39,539 nucleotides of DNA from a virus. Made by a program: the position numbers and the translations under genes. The first letter of the stretch is position 1. Each line of letters begins with the position of its first letter. The DNA lies in IMG/VR virus record IMGVR_UViG_3300030106_005739, positions 1 to 39,539 of that record. One strand, given 5' to 3'. The notes below the pieces were generated by a model that saw only the letters and a list, made by a program, of their open reading frames with translations, was not told the origin of the DNA and did no database searches. Shown one piece after another: positions 37,244 to 39,539 of this stretch.

Positions 37244-39539
37244 ATGGCAACACGGGCACAAGAAGCTGAGATCTTACAGGGCGGGACCGACGCCGGGTCC
37301 ACGACCCCCGGCGCTTTTGTGCTCAACATGCTTGATGACGAGGGCTCTTGGAAGGTCCGCCAGGGCTTTGGTCAGGTTGCCCAGTTCGACACAAGCATGA
37401 GCCAGAACATTGCTGGCGCTACCACTGATTGGGGGTACCAGAAGCACCTTGGCTCTCACTACATGAAGACGAACTTCGGGCACGAGCAGATCATCACACT
37501 GCTAGCCAGCAAGAACATCACGTCTTCAGGGGAGAGATACCAAGAGATTCATTACCTCTATTCGGTAAACATCTACGATGTGACTACCGGGGAGCGGTGG
37601 GAGGAGATGGTGTTTCGGCAGACGTGCGAAAACGCCAACCCGACTACAAACGACAACACCAGCAACGCCTTCTCCATCCCGAAGTGGCATGGGGTCTACG
37701 AGACCTCTTGGGACAAGTCCTATCAAGCATGGGCAAGCGCCCAGTCAGGCGCTAAAAAGGTCGGCTTCCACAAAGAGGCAGTGCTAATCGGAGGGCAGAC
37801 CCCTCCTTTCTTTGTGGAATTTGGAGACATCCTGTACTTCGGGACCAAAGAAACAGGCCTCTTGGCTTACATCCCGTCCGTCTTCAAGGGGAACCGAAAC
37901 AAGTCTGTAAACGACGTTTACAGGCACGAGTGGAACGACCCCTACTCTGAGTCGGCGGTTATCCGCCGAGTCCCAATGGTTCCAGGAATCGAGAAAGGAA
38001 ATTTTGATTATTACAACCAAGGAAACTTTCCGACGCCGTCGTGCGCCACAAAGTTTGTCAACCGGCTCGTCTATGGCTCTGGGAAGTTCATCTTTTTCAG
38101 CGACCCCGGATTTGTATCCAGCACTGTCATCGAAAACACAGTCGAAATACCTTGTGACGGAGACATCACGGCGGTGTCTGAGGTCGGTGGCTCAGTCATT
38201 ATTTTCACGCAGTCTGAGACCTGGGCTTACAGGCCTTCGACCACGTTTATCGCGACGGCAGGCGTCCTTGAAAGGATAAGCTCTAACGTCGGATGCCTGT
38301 CTCCGGCGGCAACTACAAAGTTCGAGGGTGGTCTGTATTGGGCCGACGTAAACGGCTGCTACACGATGTCGAACGCCCTGCAAGCGCAGGAGATTTCCAC
38401 CCCAATTGCAGAGTTCTTCTCTAGCTCCCTGTCCAACCCTGTTACGTCGTACTACGCACGAAACGGCCTAACCACTCTGGACACACAGCAGCCAAGAACC
38501 TCATTGAGAATGGACACAGACGGAGTTTCGTTGTCCTACGCACCTTCGCTGGGCGTTTTGTTCGTAAACGTTCCCGGGCAGAACACCACCCTGTGCATGA
38601 CGGGTAGCGGATGGTCTGTTTGGTCCTATACCAGCGTGGTGTACACAGGCGGCGGTGCCGCCGACATGGTTGGAATCAGGGGCGGAGGAGACACCGATAA
38701 CCCTGAAGGGCCAATTAATCGCCCCTGGATTGTCACATCTCCTAACGATGTCTGGCTTGTCGGAAACCTCGACAAGCAGACCATGAATGACTCTGTTACG
38801 CCTGACCGTGCGGACAACCTGTCATCCTCCTACTGCATTATGCGGTATGGGATGGGAGGGGGCATCGACAGGAGTGTAGATAGCTGGGACGTTGACCCCC
38901 TAAACAAAAAGGGAAGGGAAGACAGCCGGGAGTTCTGCGGAAAGTACAACCGCTTTGGCGTAAGCAGCTATCCCGCTGGAGCAGCCCAAAGCTATCAGCC
39001 AGACGGAACTGTCTTGTTTGAGCGTCCGCTAGAGATGCCGCAGTCCACTGTTTTTGCGAGTGGCAACTACAGCGGGGCCACCGCTGACGAAGGCAGGGGG
39101 CCTGCCATATCATCAAGCGCGAACACAAGGCTTTCCCTTGTGCCTGTTTTTGGCGCGTTTTCTTGGACCGCAATTGATGTCACGAAGGCTGGCGGGGGGT
39201 GCTCTGGGACCTCGCAGTCGCACAACACGACTGGCGAAATTACCATGGTGATCATCACGTTTAAGTTTGATGAAACCAAGTGGCAGCCCGTGTTTACCCT
39301 GACGGGGCTGCAATCCGCAGCCAAGATAGACCTAATATTCCCATCTGAAAGAATAGCCTCCAGCAGCGTAATCTCCGCGAACTGCTATTCAGACGCGGCA
39401 CACACAACGCCAAGTGTGACCGGAGAGTACATTAAGATCATCATGGATGGCTCTGGCGCAGTGGGAGACTATACCGAGTGGAACCTTTCAGACTGGAAGA
39501 GAGATCCCCTTTTCTTCCTTCCGTTTTACACCACGGATA
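37244..39539 (+). CDS. Large tail hub-like structural protein, N-terminal part (continues at 1-1056)
   Basis: The frame opens at ATG 37244, eight bases after the adaptor gene stops, and runs off the end of the window without a stop. Joined through the terminal repeat it continues to 1056, giving about 1001 residues. The N-terminus begins MATRAQEAEILQGG. The middle part has repeated beta-strand-rich segments such as GSVIIFTQSETWAY and GGLYWADVNGCYTMSNA. By eye these resemble the beta-propeller blades of short-tail hub or nozzle proteins (P22 gp10 or T7 gp12 type). That likeness is inference. The position directly after portal and adaptor fits a tail hub attached to the connector. No signal peptide or membrane segment is visible. 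Confidence 0.75.
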   Translation, partial: MATRAQEAEILQGGTDAGSTTPGAFVLNMLDDEGSWKVRQGFGQVAQFDTSMSQNIAGATTDWGYQKHLGSHYMKTNFGHEQIITLLASKNITSSGERYQEIHYLYSVNIYDVTTGERWEEMVFRQTCENANPTTNDNTSNAFSIPKWHGVYETSWDKSYQAWASAQSGAKKVGFHKEAVLIGGQTPPFFVEFGDILYFGTKETGLLAYIPSVFKGNRNKSVNDVYRHEWNDPYSESAVIRRVPMVPGIEKGNFDYYNQGNFPTPSCATKFVNRLVYGSGKFIFFSDPGFVSSTVIENTVEIPCDGDITAVSEVGGSVIIFTQSETWAYRPSTTFIATAGVLERISSNVGCLSPAATTKFEGGLYWADVNGCYTMSNALQAQEISTPIAEFFSSSLSNPVTSYYARNGLTTLDTQQPRTSLRMDTDGVSLSYAPSLGVLFVNVPGQNTTLCMTGSGWSVWSYTSVVYTGGGAADMVGIRGGGDTDNPEGPINRPWIVTSPNDVWLVGNLDKQTMNDSVTPDRADNLSSSYCIMRYGMGGGIDRSVDSWDVDPLNKKGREDSREFCGKYNRFGVSSYPAGAAQSYQPDGTVLFERPLEMPQSTVFASGNYSGATADEGRGPAISSSANTRLSLVPVFGAFSWTAIDVTKAGGGCSGTSQSHNTTGEITMVIITFKFDETKWQPVFTLTGLQSAAKIDLIFPSERIASSSVISANCYSDAAHTTPSVTGEYIKIIMDGSGAVGDYTEWNLSDWKRDPLFFLPFYTTD
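39194..39539. repeat. Terminal direct repeat, right copy
   Basis: This is the second copy of the 346-base sequence found at 1-346. Joining the two copies restores a single uninterrupted reading frame from 37244 through the join to 1056. The copy shows no hairpins or other terminus signals of its own. Confidence 0.95.

Overview
The window is the essentially complete genome of a tailed double-stranded DNA bacteriophage. Bases 1-346 are repeated exactly at 39194-39539, so the unique sequence is 39,193 bp and the map closes into a circle. The overlap falls inside a structural gene, so it is more likely an assembly or circular-permutation overlap than a natural end. It has the order terminase small subunit, large subunit, scaffold, HK97-type capsid, portal and adaptor. 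A very large hub-like protein and two large internal-protein candidates follow. I see no tape measure, tail tube or sheath gene. This suggests a short-tailed (podovirus-like) phage of a bacterium that uses Shine-Dalgarno signals. I see no integrase, DNA polymerase or RNA polymerase, and the host cannot be named from the sequence.

Layout. (1) 27460 rightward through the end and on to 15187 via the join, all plus strand: a small XRE regulator, a RuvC-like nuclease and a lytic transglycosylase. Then come packaging (29417-31514), head (31515-36538) and connector and tail (36535 to 4352 across the join). Internal virion proteins (4362-10256), an M15-type endolysin, a LamG-like protein, and a run of small membrane and basic proteins that probably includes holin and spanin functions (12413-15187) complete this block. 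(2) 15188-15610: convergent, gene-free, rich in hairpins. (3) 15611-20267, minus strand: DnaB-like helicase, a zinc-motif protein, a Gp157-like protein, an XRE protein, a DUF669-like protein with an SSB-type DDDIPF tail and a Rad52/Sak-like annealing protein. (4) 20340-26703, minus strand: a string of small genes of unknown function. (5) 26704-27459: divergent, gene-free, GC-rich control region with palindromes and one good minus-strand promoter.

The most unusual part is region 4. Fifteen genes or mini-genes there share a near-identical start leader (consensus AACGGAGAWTCCCAATG). Fifteen intergenic gaps or leaders carry a short hairpin whose arms co-vary between copies (GTGTA/TACAC, GTACA/TGTAC, GTATC/GATAC, ACACTCT/AGAGTGT around a C-run/G-run core). 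No U-tract follows the hairpins, so they do not look like ordinary intrinsic terminators. The layout resembles a cassette array in which each small gene carries the same RNA control element. Between two of these genes lies a 173-nt structured element with a tRNA-type T-arm, a leucine-tRNA-like D-arm sequence and a 22-bp closing stem. It is too long to be an ordinary tRNA.

Several real genes are too short to be caught by a simple 60-residue ORF cut-off (14664-14804, 23781-23891, 26524-26703, 33827-34006). Many start sites were moved downstream or upstream here on the basis of ribosome-binding sites. The large terminase has no ATG, GTG or TTG start ahead of its conserved N-terminus and probably starts at CTG 29898.
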